Assembly: GCF_900115785.1 (NCBI RefSeq) | Contig: NZ_FOYS01000007.1 | Location: forward strand, 124,001 to 188,000 | DNA from: Halogeometricum limi | GTDB taxonomy: Archaea > Halobacteriota > Halobacteria > Halobacteriales > Haloferacaceae | Reading direction: 5' to 3' | DNA: 64,000 nucleotides | In this document: piece after piece, positions 26,025 to 34,554 of the stretch | How positions within the stretch are numbered: position 1 is the first letter of the stretch | Layout: each line of letters begins with the position of its first letter | Program-made: the position numbers and the translations under genes | The notes under the pieces: generated by a model | Databases searched by the model: none | Told to the model about the DNA's origin: nothing | What the model saw: the letters and a program-made list of their open reading frames with translations, nothing else

Positions 26025-27479
26025 ATGAGTGCTGGGGTCACGATATCCTCGATGTCTACCTACGCGATTCTCGGGTGCGGGAGCGTAGGGCACGCCGTCG
26101 CCGAGGAACTCGCCGAGGAGGGGAAAGACGTCCTCATCCTCGACAAGGACGAGAGCCGGGTCGAAGCCCTCCGCGACCAGGACCTGAACGCGCAGACGAC
26201 CGATATCTCCGACCCCGAAGTCGCCGACGTGGTCGGGGACCGAGACGTGGTCCTCATCCTCGCGTCGGACGTCGAGGCGAACAAGGCGGCCGTCTCCGCC
26301 ATCCGCGAACGCGGCGGCGACCAGTTCATCGTCGTCCGCGCGTCCGACCCCGTCTCCGAGGACGAACTCGACACGCTCGGCGCCGACGTCGTCATCAACC
26401 CCTCGGAGGTCATCGCCGACTCCGCGCTTCGCTCCTTGGAGTCCGGCGAACTGGAGTACAAGGCGCGCCAACTGGCCGAACTGCTCGAAGCCAGCGAAGG
26501 CACGCTCGCCATCCTGACGCACGACAACCCCGACCCCGACTCCATCGCGAGTGCGGCGGCGTTGCAGGCCATCGCCGCCGAGTACGACGTGGAGGCGGAC
26601 ATCCTCTACGACGGCGACATGGGCCACCAGGAGAACCGGGCGTTCGTCAACCTCCTCGGCATCGACCTCACGCCGTTGTCGGAGGCGCCGGACCTCTCCG
26701 CGTACGGAGCCGTCGCCCTCGTCGACCACATGAAGTCCGGCGAACCCGACATCGGCACCGAGGTGGACATCTTCATCGACCACTTCGAACCCGACGAGGG
26801 TATCGACCCCGCGTTCATCGACGTCCGGCCGAACGTCTCCTCGACGTCAACCATCCTCACGAAGTACATCCAGGAGTTCAACATCAGCCCGAGCGAAGCC
26901 GTCGCGACGGCGCTTCTCTACGGCATCCGCGCGGAGACGCTGGACTTCAAGCGCGAGACGACGCCCGCGGACCTGACGGCCGCGGCGTACCTCTACCCGT
27001 TCGCCGACCACGACACCCTCGAACAGGTTGAGTCGCCGTCGATGTCGCCGGAGACGCTGGACGTCCTCGCCGAGGCCATCCAGAACCGCGACGTGCAGGG
27101 GAGCCACCTCGTCTCGAACGCGGGCTTCATCCGCGACAGAGACGCGTTGGGACAGGCCGCACAGCATCTCCTCAATCTGGAGGGCGTGACGACGACTGCC
27201 GTCTTCGGTATCGTCGACAACAACATCTACCTCTCGGCTCGGTCGAAGGACATCCGGATGAACATCGGCAACGTCCTGCAGGACGCCTTCGAGGGCATCG
27301 GCGACGCCGGAGGCCACTCCACGCAGGGCGACGTCGAGATTCCGCTCGGCATCTTCACGGGTATCGAGACGTCCGACGACAACCGCGATACGCTGTTGCA
27401 ACTCACCGAGGAGGCGGTTCGGCGAAAGCTGTTTCAAGCGATGGGCGTCGAGAGTACGGAGAGCGGAAACGGAAACTGA
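26025..27479 (+). CDS. TrkA-N/DHH-DHHA1 phosphoesterase fusion
   Basis: 484 residues. The N-terminal Rossmann/RCK domain (about 10-130) has YAILGCGSVGHAVAEELAEEGKDVLILDKDE, a nucleotide-binding TrkA-N motif. A DHH phosphoesterase domain follows with AILTHDNPDPDSIASAAAL (metal ligands), VALVDHMKSG and IFIDHFEPDEG, then a DHHA1-like C-terminus with DNNIYLSARSKDIRMNIG and a Gly-Gly-His segment (DAGGHSTQ). Such fusions are thought to hydrolyse (cyclic) dinucleotides or short oligonucleotides under nucleotide control. Start ATG 26025; the upstream in-frame extension is poorly conserved in style. Confidence 0.88.
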   Translation: MSAGVTISSMSTYAILGCGSVGHAVAEELAEEGKDVLILDKDESRVEALRDQDLNAQTTDISDPEVADVVGDRDVVLILASDVEANKAAVSAIRERGGDQFIVVRASDPVSEDELDTLGADVVINPSEVIADSALRSLESGELEYKARQLAELLEASEGTLAILTHDNPDPDSIASAAALQAIAAEYDVEADILYDGDMGHQENRAFVNLLGIDLTPLSEAPDLSAYGAVALVDHMKSGEPDIGTEVDIFIDHFEPDEGIDPAFIDVRPNVSSTSTILTKYIQEFNISPSEAVATALLYGIRAETLDFKRETTPADLTAAAYLYPFADHDTLEQVESPSMSPETLDVLAEAIQNRDVQGSHLVSNAGFIRDRDALGQAAQHLLNLEGVTTTAVFGIVDNNIYLSARSKDIRMNIGNVLQDAFEGIGDAGGHSTQGDVEIPLGIFTGIETSDDNRDTLLQLTEEAVRRKLFQAMGVESTESGNGN

Positions 27480-27512
27480 CCGCGCGGGACTCGCGCGGCG
27501 AGAGCCGCCGCG

Positions 27513-27809
27513 TCAGGCGACGAGCGTCGATTCGGTCTCTTCTTCGGGTTGTTTCAGTCGCTCGATGACGTCGTTGACGAGGATGACGTCGCCGACGGCG
27601 CGGACCCAGCGGTACGGCAGCAGTACGCCTTTGCCCCGTTCGATTCGGTTCTGGAACAGTTCGTCGTTGAGTCGTCCGAGCGCGAGTCCGGTCACGGCTT
27701 GCCGGTCGAGGTCGAGGCGAACGTCCTCGACTTCGCCCACGAACACGCCGTTGTTCGAGTAGACCTCACGCCCGACGAGCGTCGTCAACTCTTCGGGAGT
27801 CCCGTCCAT
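27513..27809 (-). CDS. PRC-barrel domain protein
   Basis: 98 residues forming one PRC-barrel: TTLVGREVYSNNGVFVGEVEDVRLDLD, then LLPYRWVRAVGDVILVND. Stand-alone haloarchaeal PRC-barrel proteins are linked to RNA processing or, as CdpB-type proteins, to cell division; which applies here cannot be decided. Start ATG 27807-27809; the longer frame adds a Pro/Arg-rich, unconserved stretch. It is convergent with the DHH gene, 33 nt apart. Confidence 0.78.
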   Translation of the reverse strand: MDGTPEELTTLVGREVYSNNGVFVGEVEDVRLDLDRQAVTGLALGRLNDELFQNRIERGKGVLLPYRWVRAVGDVILVNDVIERLKQPEEETESTLVA

Positions 27810-28117
27810 GTCCACTCTCTGGAAGTCATCCGCCTTAATTGTTCGTAGCCTCGGACTCGGTTCTCCCGCCTCGGGCGAGGTGCGGCAGACGGGCGTCAGA
27901 CGAGGTATCACGCCGTTCGACAGTCACCCGGGAAGGACAGTCTCTTCGCCACGATTCCGGCACCGGTTGCCGGAGAATGCGGGGAAAACGACGAGAGCAT
28001 CGTTCGGGAGCGACGAGCACACGTCCAGCGGAACGACCACGACGGCGCACACGCACCCGCGCACCGTGCCGCCGTCCGGGATTTTATACGGGGTACCGCC
28101 GAACGTCGTGGTACTAG
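27810..28117. other. Divergent intergenic region (308 nt)
   Basis: Contains the minus-strand promoter of the PRC-barrel gene (ACAATTAAGG near 27835), a GC-rich hairpin at 27957-27973 (arms CCGGCA and TGCCGG, loop CCGGT) and the plus-strand TATA box at 28082. I see no supported gene. The hairpin lacks a T-tract, so it is not an obvious terminator. Confidence 0.5.
28082..28089 (+). promoter_or_regulatory. TATA box of the FAD/Fe-S oxidase gene
   Basis: TTTTATAC, centred about 32 nt before the ATG at 28118. It implies a very short or absent leader. Confidence 0.65.
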
Positions 28118-31100
28118 ATGGCATCGAACTCTCGTGAACGCACCGCAGACCCTGCTGCGGACGACAGAGCGAACTACGACTACGTCGACGGCGACGTCGA
28201 CCGTCCGGGTCTCGTCTCGGACCTCGAATCGCTCGTCGACGGCGACGTGCGCTTCGACACCTACACGCGGCAACTGTACGCGACGGACGCCTCCGCGTAC
28301 GAGCAGACGCCCGTCGGCGTGGTGATGCCGACGTCGACGGACGACGTGGTTGCCGTGGTGGAGTACTGCGCGCGCCGCGAGATACCCGTCCTGCCCCGCG
28401 GCGGCGGGACGAGTCTCGCCGGGCAGACGGTGAACGAAGCCGTCGTCTTGGACCTGTTGACCCACATGGACGCCCTCATCGACGTCGACGCCGACGCCGG
28501 GACGGCGACGGCGCAGGCGGGTATCCGACTCGGGGACCTGAACGGCGAACTCGAAGCCCACGGACTGAAGTTCGCCCCCGACCCGGCGTGGGGCGACAAG
28601 TCCGCACTCGGCGGTGCCGTCGGCAACAACTCGACCGGCGCGCACTCGCTGAAGTACGGCAAGACCGACTACTACCTCGAATCGGCCGAAGTCGTCCTCG
28701 CGGACGGCACCGTGACGACGTTCGGCGAAGTCGAGGTGGAGACGCTCCGCGAGGAGGGCGACCCGACGGGCACGCTCGAAGAGCGAATCTACGCCGAAGT
28801 CGCGACGATTCTGGACGAACGGGCCGACGACATCGCCGAGCGATACCCCGACCTGAAGCGGAACGTCTCGGGGTACAACCTCGACATGCTGGTCGACGAG
28901 ATGCGCGGCGAACGCCGACTCCCGGACGACTCCGGCGTCGACCCCGAGAGCGAACCCGGCACGGTGAACCTCGCGCGACTCCTCGCGGGGTCCGAGGGAA
29001 CGCTGGGAATCGTCACCGAAGCCACCGTCTCTCTCGAACCCGTCCCGAACACGGCCGCGGTGGCGCTTCTCACGTACGACGACGTGTTGGACGCGATGGA
29101 GGACGTCGAACCCATCCTCGAACACGGCCCCGCCGCCGTCGAGGTGATGGACGACGTCCTCCTCGGACTGGCCGCCGAGACGGCGGAGTTCCGCGACGTG
29201 GTCGGGATGCTCCCGGACGGCACCGACTCGGTCCTCCTCGTGGAGTTCTACGCCGAGGACGACGACCACGGCCGACAGCAGGTGGCCGACCTCGTCGCCG
29301 ACCGAGTTCCGGGTGCGGCGACGGAGGCCGAACCCGGCGAGGGCGCGGCCGAGACGACGCAGAAAGAGCAGTACGCCGTCGCGGCGATGGAGGCGCACGA
29401 CGCCGAGACGCGCGCGAAGTTCTGGAAGATGCGCAAGTCCGGCCTCCCCATCCTCCTCTCTCGCACGTCGGACGCGAAGCACATCGCGTACATCGAAGAC
29501 ACCGCCATCCCCGCGGCGAACCTCCCGGCGTTCGTCGCCGACTTCCAGGCCATCTTAGAGGAGAAAGGGACGTTCGCCTCCTACTACGCGCACGCCGGAC
29601 CGGGCGTGCTCCACATCCGGCCCCTCGTCGACACGAAGACCGTCGAGGGACTGGAGACGTACGAGGCCATCGCCGACGAGGTGACGGACCTCGTCGTGAA
29701 GTACGGCGGGTCGGTCTCGGGCGAACACGGCGACGGCCGCGCCCGCACGCAGTGGAATCGGAAACTGTACGGCGACGAGTTGTGGGCGACGTTCCGCGAC
29801 CTGAAGACGGCGTTCGACCCCGACTGGATTCTCAACCCCGGGAACATCTGCGGCTACCAGGACGACGAGGAACGACCCGAGGGCGCGGCGGCGACGAGGG
29901 CGCACGACATGACCGAACACCTCCGGTTCTCGCCGGAGTACGAGTTCGACGCCGGCCTCGACCCGGCGATGAACTGGCCGAACGAGAACGGCCTGCAGGG
30001 GATGGTCGAACTCTGTCACGGGTGCGGTGGCTGTCGCGGCCCGCAGGAGACGACCGGCGGTGTGATGTGCCCGACGTTCCGCGCCGCAGAAGAGGAGATT
30101 CAGTCCACTCGCGGCCGAGCGAACATGCTCCGGCAGGCGATGAGCGGGGACCTGCGAGAAGAAGCGCAGTTCGAAGACGAGTTCGTCGAGGAGGTGATGG
30201 ACCTCTGTATCGGCTGTAAGGGCTGTCTCAAAGACTGTCCCAGCGGCGTCGACATGGCGAAGATGAAGACGGAGGTGACCCACGAGTACCACCAGCGAAA
30301 CGGGTCGAGTCTCCGCGACAGACTGTTCGCGAACATCGACCGCCTCTCGGAACTCGGGAGCACGCTCGCACCCGTCTCGAACCTCGCCGCGAAGGTGCCC
30401 GGCGCGCGCGTCGCGATGGAGAAGACGCTCGGAATCGCCCGCGAACGCGAGTTGCCGACGTTCCACCGCGAGTCGTTCACCGACTGGTTCGAGTCGCGGG
30501 GACGGGCCGGAATCCCCGAGGCGCAGGCGGAGTCGAAGGTGCTTTTCTTCCCCGACACGTACACGAACTTCAACCACCCCGAGGCGGGGAAGGCGGCCGT
30601 CCGCGCCCTGGAGGCGGCGGGCGTCCACGTCCGCATCCCCGACGGCGTCACCGGGTCGGGCCGACCGCCGCACTCGAAGGGCTTCGTCGACCTCGCGCGG
30701 CGACAGGCCAGACAGAACGTCGACACCCTCGCTCCACTCGTCGCCGACGGGTGGGACGTGGTGGTCGTCGAACCCTCCGACGCCGTGATGTTCCAACACG
30801 ACTACCTGGACCTCCTCACCGGCGACGACGTCGAAGCCGTCGCCGACGGCACGTACGGCGTGATGGAGTACTTCGACACGTTCCGACTCCTCGAACGCGA
30901 CGTCGTGGCGGCGAACGCGCCGTCGCGGTCGCTCACCTACCACGGCCACTGTCACCAGAAGTCCACGAAGAAAGACCACCACGCCGTCGGCGTCCTCCGA
31001 CGGGCGGGCTACCGGGTGGACCCACTGGACTCGTCGTGTTGCGGCATGGCGGGGAGTTTCGGCTACGAGGCCGAACACTACTCGATGTCGAAAGCCATCG

Positions 31101-31246
31101 CCGGAACGCTGTACGACCAGGTCGACGCCTCGGAGGGCGACGTCGTCGTCGCGCCCGGCGCGTCCTGCCGGTCGCAACTCGGTGACCGCGAGGGCGACGA
31201 CGAACCGCCGCACCCCGTGGAGATGCTGGCCGACGCCATCGCCTGA
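28118..31246 (+). CDS. FAD-linked oxidase/Fe-S fusion, probable D-lactate or glycolate dehydrogenase
   Basis: A 1042-residue single-chain oxidoreductase. The N-terminal half is an FAD-binding type 4 domain (PVLPRGGGTSLAGQTVNEAV; FAPDPAWGDKSALGGAVGNNSTGAHSLKYG) followed by the FAD-oxidase C domain with GEHGDGRARTQWN. Next come two 4Fe-4S sites (CHGCGGCRGPQETTGGVMCP and CIGCKGCLKDCPSGVD), then a GlpC-like cysteine-rich domain (YHGHCHQKST and DSSCCGMAGSFGYE, a CCG motif). This is the YdiJ/Dld-type layout that oxidises a 2-hydroxyacid and passes electrons to the quinone pool. D-lactate, glycolate and 2-hydroxyglutarate cannot be distinguished. Confidence 0.92.
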   Translation: MASNSRERTADPAADDRANYDYVDGDVDRPGLVSDLESLVDGDVRFDTYTRQLYATDASAYEQTPVGVVMPTSTDDVVAVVEYCARREIPVLPRGGGTSLAGQTVNEAVVLDLLTHMDALIDVDADAGTATAQAGIRLGDLNGELEAHGLKFAPDPAWGDKSALGGAVGNNSTGAHSLKYGKTDYYLESAEVVLADGTVTTFGEVEVETLREEGDPTGTLEERIYAEVATILDERADDIAERYPDLKRNVSGYNLDMLVDEMRGERRLPDDSGVDPESEPGTVNLARLLAGSEGTLGIVTEATVSLEPVPNTAAVALLTYDDVLDAMEDVEPILEHGPAAVEVMDDVLLGLAAETAEFRDVVGMLPDGTDSVLLVEFYAEDDDHGRQQVADLVADRVPGAATEAEPGEGAAETTQKEQYAVAAMEAHDAETRAKFWKMRKSGLPILLSRTSDAKHIAYIEDTAIPAANLPAFVADFQAILEEKGTFASYYAHAGPGVLHIRPLVDTKTVEGLETYEAIADEVTDLVVKYGGSVSGEHGDGRARTQWNRKLYGDELWATFRDLKTAFDPDWILNPGNICGYQDDEERPEGAAATRAHDMTEHLRFSPEYEFDAGLDPAMNWPNENGLQGMVELCHGCGGCRGPQETTGGVMCPTFRAAEEEIQSTRGRANMLRQAMSGDLREEAQFEDEFVEEVMDLCIGCKGCLKDCPSGVDMAKMKTEVTHEYHQRNGSSLRDRLFANIDRLSELGSTLAPVSNLAAKVPGARVAMEKTLGIARERELPTFHRESFTDWFESRGRAGIPEAQAESKVLFFPDTYTNFNHPEAGKAAVRALEAAGVHVRIPDGVTGSGRPPHSKGFVDLARRQARQNVDTLAPLVADGWDVVVVEPSDAVMFQHDYLDLLTGDDVEAVADGTYGVMEYFDTFRLLERDVVAANAPSRSLTYHGHCHQKSTKKDHHAVGVLRRAGYRVDPLDSSCCGMAGSFGYEAEHYSMSKAIAGTLYDQVDASEGDVVVAPGASCRSQLGDREGDDEPPHPVEMLADAIA

Positions 31247-31275
31247 TTCGGGGTGCGCGACCCGTCTTTTCTCGA

Positions 31276-32418
31276 CTAGGCCGTCGCCGACAGCGACGCG
31301 AGGACGTCGGAGAGGGCGTCGAGGGCCGCTTCCACGTGCGTCGGGTCGCGGCCGAGTGCGACGCGGAACCCGGACGGGTCGTCGAAGAACCGGCCGGGGA
31401 CGACGAGAATGCCCTCCGCCCACGCCGCCTCGGACACCTCGTCGCCGGAGGCGTGGTCGTGCGAGAGGAAGGCGAAGGAACTGCCGGGGAACACCGTCCC
31501 CGAGAGTTCGTCGTGGTCGGCGGCGAACGACGCGAGGAGTTCGTGATTCGCCCGGAGGTGCTCGCGCGCCGTCGCGGAGAGTTCCTCGCGGTTGTAAAGC
31601 GCGCGGCGGGCGAGCGCCCGGCTCGGTTCGGCCACCGCGGGAACGTGGAACGCGGCGTCTCGCGCGGCGTCCAGCGTCTCCTCGGGACCGATGAGCCAGC
31701 CGATTCGGAGGCCGCCGAGACCGTAGAACTTCGTCAACGACCCGGTTATCATCGTGTTCGGGAGACCCGCACCGGTGACGCCGCCGAAGGCTTGGTCGGT
31801 CGCCTCGTCGGCGACGAACGGTGCGTACACCTCGTCGACGAGGAGGTAGCCGCCGGCGTCGCGACAGGCCTTCGCCGCCTCCGAGAGGGCTTCGCGCGAG
31901 GTGAGTCGTCCCGTCGGGTTGTGTCGGTTCGAGGTGACGGCGAGGCCGAACCCGTCTCTCGCCGCGGCGGCGATACGGTCCGCCGAGAGCGCGTAGTCGT
32001 CTTCGGGACGGAGGTATCGGTCGACGCGCGCGCCGAGTCCGCCGGGCGTCGAGACGAGCGGTTGGTAACCGGGTTTCTCCACCAACACCTGCGTCGCGCC
32101 GTCGCCGTCTGGTTCGTTCGAATCGGCGTCGGTCTCGTCGCCGCTCTCGGCGGCGACGGCGAGGGCGGCCGACTCCGCGAGGAGGTTCGCGTGCGTCGCG
32201 CCGGCGGTGACGAGGACGTTCTCCGGAGCGACGTCGTACTCGTCCGCGAGTTGGGACCGGAGCGTCACGTCGTCCGGCGGGTCCGGCAGTCCCGCGAGTC
32301 GGTCGGGGACGACGCCGGACCCGTCCGGCGTCCGGCGGAGGTCGCTCGAACCGAGGTCGTGCGTGGCCGCCTCGGGGCGGCCGGATATCCACTCCAGATA
32401 CGGGAGAGGTGGGAACAT
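31276..32418 (-). CDS. PLP-dependent aminotransferase, class I/II
   Basis: A fold-type I PLP enzyme of 380 residues. VTAGATHANLL forms the phosphate-binding loop region, TSNRHNPTGRLTS holds the conserved NPTG, YLLVDEVYAPF carries the Asp that binds the pyridine nitrogen, and TGSLTKFYGLGGLRIGW contains K230, the Schiff-base lysine. A short acidic Asp/Glu-rich loop (about 92-108) is inserted. The substrate is unknown. It is convergent with the FAD oxidase gene and lies 82 nt downstream of the FilR1-type regulator on the same strand. Confidence 0.9.
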   Translation of the reverse strand: MFPPLPYLEWISGRPEAATHDLGSSDLRRTPDGSGVVPDRLAGLPDPPDDVTLRSQLADEYDVAPENVLVTAGATHANLLAESAALAVAAESGDETDADSNEPDGDGATQVLVEKPGYQPLVSTPGGLGARVDRYLRPEDDYALSADRIAAAARDGFGLAVTSNRHNPTGRLTSREALSEAAKACRDAGGYLLVDEVYAPFVADEATDQAFGGVTGAGLPNTMITGSLTKFYGLGGLRIGWLIGPEETLDAARDAAFHVPAVAEPSRALARRALYNREELSATAREHLRANHELLASFAADHDELSGTVFPGSSFAFLSHDHASGDEVSEAAWAEGILVVPGRFFDDPSGFRVALGRDPTHVEAALDALSDVLASLSATA

Positions 32419-32500
32419 AGCCCGGAGTTGACCTCGCGGGGGATAAGCAGTTTGGGTCGGCGAAGCGGACGCGAGACGAAGCGCGAAGCGCGCGAAGCGG

Positions 32501-33289
32501 TCAGTCGGCCGCGATGTCGGGCAAGGGTTCGGCGTCGTCCCATCGCCGGGCGTGTTCGCGTCGCCCCCACGCCACCGCGTCGGACGTGTCGTTTCCGACG
32601 AACCCGAGGATGCCGGTGTCGTCGTACGTCAGTATTCCGAGTTCGGGGCCGGACGGCGTCTCGGCGACGAGGAGGCTGTACGGGGGGAGGTCGGTCGTCC
32701 AACGAACCTCCAGTCGGCCGGTCTGGAGCGCTTCCTTCGTCTCGTCGGAGTACGAGGAGACGAGACGACTCGTCACGGCGCCGGTGACGAGGACGTTCGC
32801 GGTCAGTCCGTCGTGTACGACGCGGCGGTGGTAGGTGTCGACCTGCGTCGGGAAGATAGCGGGCGAGAAGGCGTCGGCGTGGTCGGCGCGTTCGAGGATG
32901 TTTCCGAGGCGTCTGAGCGGTTCTTGCGGCGAGGGTCGCTTCGCCTCGACGACGTCCGCGCCCGCGAGGACGGCGGCGTCGAACGCCGTCTCGGCGTCGA
33001 GCGAGCCGACGACGGCGCTACCAGAGACGATACCCTCGACGCGCCGTACGGCCCGGTCGTACTCTTCGAGGGCGAGTTGTCCGCACAACGTCCGCGCGTA
33101 GCCCTCCTCACCGCGTTCGACGAGGCCGGCGTCGGCCAGTTCTCGAATCGCTCTGTCGAGCGTCGAACGGGAGAGCGCCATCGCTTCCGCGAGGTCGCGT
33201 TTTCGCCGTCCCGTGAGACCGACGTGTCGCAGGACGTCCTCTCGGTCGCCGACGAGTGAGAGAACCTCCGGTGCGGACCGCCTCGACAT
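32501..33289 (-). CDS. FilR1-type winged-helix transcriptional regulator
   Basis: 262 residues. The N-terminal winged helix contains GLTGRRKRDLAEAMALSRSTLDRAIRELADAGLVERGEEGY; the rest (about 90-255) resembles the FilR1/methanogenesis-regulator middle domain (SPAIFPTQVDTYHRRVVHDGL, PYSLLVAETPSGPELGILTYDDTGILGFVGNDT). This large haloarchaeal group is mostly uncharacterised. Its promoter region (33307-33366) has an inverted repeat and a TATA box, which suggests autoregulation. The downstream aminotransferase is a candidate target. Confidence 0.82.
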   Translation of the reverse strand: MSRRSAPEVLSLVGDREDVLRHVGLTGRRKRDLAEAMALSRSTLDRAIRELADAGLVERGEEGYARTLCGQLALEEYDRAVRRVEGIVSGSAVVGSLDAETAFDAAVLAGADVVEAKRPSPQEPLRRLGNILERADHADAFSPAIFPTQVDTYHRRVVHDGLTANVLVTGAVTSRLVSSYSDETKEALQTGRLEVRWTTDLPPYSLLVAETPSGPELGILTYDDTGILGFVGNDTSDAVAWGRREHARRWDDAEPLPDIAAD

Positions 33290-33306
33290 GCTACTCAGGT
33301 CGAATA

Positions 33307-33332
33307 TCAGTGATGATAAGATTTTGCACTGA
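33307..33332 (-). promoter_or_regulatory. Inverted repeat, candidate operator of the FilR1-type gene
   Basis: TCAGTG and CACTGA form perfect 6-bp arms with a 14-nt spacer, 18-43 nt before the ATG and just downstream of the minus-strand TATA box. The position suits a repressor site. Confidence 0.4.
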
Positions 33333-33337
33333 GATTA

Positions 33338-33366
33338 GTATATAAACGATAGAAGTTTTTATATAC
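33338..33366. promoter_or_regulatory. Back-to-back TATA elements
   Basis: GTATATAAAC (33338-33347; GTTTATATAC on the minus strand) is the likely TATA box of the regulator gene. GTTTTTATATAC (33355-33366) is nearly its mirror image and could drive plus-strand transcription towards 33390, where GAGGAGG occurs (33376-33382) but no supported gene follows. Confidence 0.45.
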
Positions 33367-33492
33367 AAGTACCAATCTGTGAGGAGGATACTCGACGGGT
33401 GAGTATAAATGAATAGGAGCAAAATAGTAGCTTGCCGGGGTGCCTCTGACAACCGGCAATCACGCTGCGTCGGCCTGCCCGGACCGGCGCAG

Positions 33493-33996
33493 TCACTGGG
33501 GGCTCTCCCCCAGTTCTTTCCCTTCGAAGAACTCGACGACCGAACACCGGAGCGTCTCGACGGACGCGCGGTGTGCGAGGTGTGCGCGACAGTCACAGTC
33601 CGACGAGCCGAAGCCACGGACCGGCGACGTGTCGGGGTCGAGTGCCTCGGCGAGGGCGCACTCCGCGTCGACGTTCGGCGCGGCGACGACCGCATCGAGT
33701 CGGACGTCCGGGTGACCGCCGAGGGAGTCGACGTGCCAGTGGCGGACGCCGTGGTCGCCCGTGGCGACGCGGCGATGTCTGTCGACGCGGCCGAGGCCGT
33801 TCGAACCGAACGCGCTCCCGACGTACGCGTAGCCGCCGGGCGGGAATCGAACGGTCCCGAGCGACCCGACGCTCGTCTCGACGGCGTCCGAGACTCCGAA
33901 GACGAGCGCGTACGTCCCCGGCGGTGCCTCGCCGTCGCCGACGCCGAGTTCGTCCTGTCTCTCGGTGATGTCGGCCGGGTTCAGGACCGAGACCAT
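33493..33996 (-). CDS. GIY-YIG-like DUF123 protein
   Basis: 167 residues. The DUF123 signature is seen as PPGTYALVFGVSD, VGSLGTVRFPPGGYAYVGSAFG, then RHRRVATGDHGVRHWHVDSL and FGSSDCDCRAHLAH. The family adopts a GIY-YIG nuclease-like fold; in bacteria and archaea it occurs alone or fused to endonuclease III, and its activity is unproven. The start ATG directly abuts the TAG of the DCC protein gene (0 nt), so the two form a transcriptional unit. Confidence 0.82.
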   Translation of the reverse strand: MVSVLNPADITERQDELGVGDGEAPPGTYALVFGVSDAVETSVGSLGTVRFPPGGYAYVGSAFGSNGLGRVDRHRRVATGDHGVRHWHVDSLGGHPDVRLDAVVAAPNVDAECALAEALDPDTSPVRGFGSSDCDCRAHLAHRASVETLRCSVVEFFEGKELGESPQ

Positions 33997-34425
33997 CTAC
34001 GAGAGCGCTTCCGGTCGCTCCGCGGCGGCGTCGACGAGGGCATCGAACAGGTCGGCGGCGTCCTCGTCCAGCGGGTAGGTGTCGTGGAAGTCGTCGGGGT
34101 CGCGTCCGCGGCCGCTGGCCGCGCCGACGACCTTCGCGATTCGGTCGTAGTTGTCGCGGACGAGCGAACTCACGATTCCGGGCGTCCCCGCTCTGTCGGC
34201 GAGTTCTTCGGCGGCGGAGCGGCCGGCGTAGACGCGGTCCTCCCGGCTGTCGACGAGGAACATCGCGAACGGCGTCTCGCCGAACTGCCGTTCGAGAAAC
34301 TCCTGTGCCGTCTCGTCGTACCAGGATATCGCCCCCACGTTCTTCAGTTCCTTCAGCGCCTTCGCCGCGATGGAGCAGTAGGGACAGTCGCCGTCGTACA
34401 CGAGAACCGCGTCGTAGTCGGGCAT
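33997..34425 (-). CDS. DCC family thiol-disulfide oxidoreductase-like protein (DUF393)
   Basis: 142 residues. The DxxCPxC motif VYDGDCPYCSIAAKAL (C14, C17) at the N-terminus and AMFLVDSREDRVYAGRSAAEEL further on identify the DCC/DUF393 group, thioredoxin-like proteins of unknown partner. Start ATG 34423-34425; the longer open frame is antisense of the helicase gene. It is followed without a gap by the DUF123 gene and is divergent from the helicase. Confidence 0.85.
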   Translation of the reverse strand: MPDYDAVLVYDGDCPYCSIAAKALKELKNVGAISWYDETAQEFLERQFGETPFAMFLVDSREDRVYAGRSAAEELADRAGTPGIVSSLVRDNYDRIAKVVGAASGRGRDPDDFHDTYPLDEDAADLFDALVDAAAERPEALS

Positions 34426-34554
34426 AGTCGTGACTGAGGACCGCGAGGACAAAACGGTGCTGGCGACGGCGAAACGGCCCGACGACGAGAGAGACGGCGG
34501 AGAGACGACCCGACCGACCGTAACCGTCAGGTCGGTCTCGGCCCGACAGTCGGT

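Noticed and set aside
27957-27973. GC hairpin as a terminator or riboswitch
   Set aside because: It lies between divergent promoters, has no T-tract and is short, so neither role is supported.
33310-33335. Box C/D-like sRNA (GTGATGA, 12-nt spacer, CTGA)
   Set aside because: Box C and D' spacing is good, but no convincing C' or terminal D box follows, and the stretch is better explained as a promoter with an inverted repeat.
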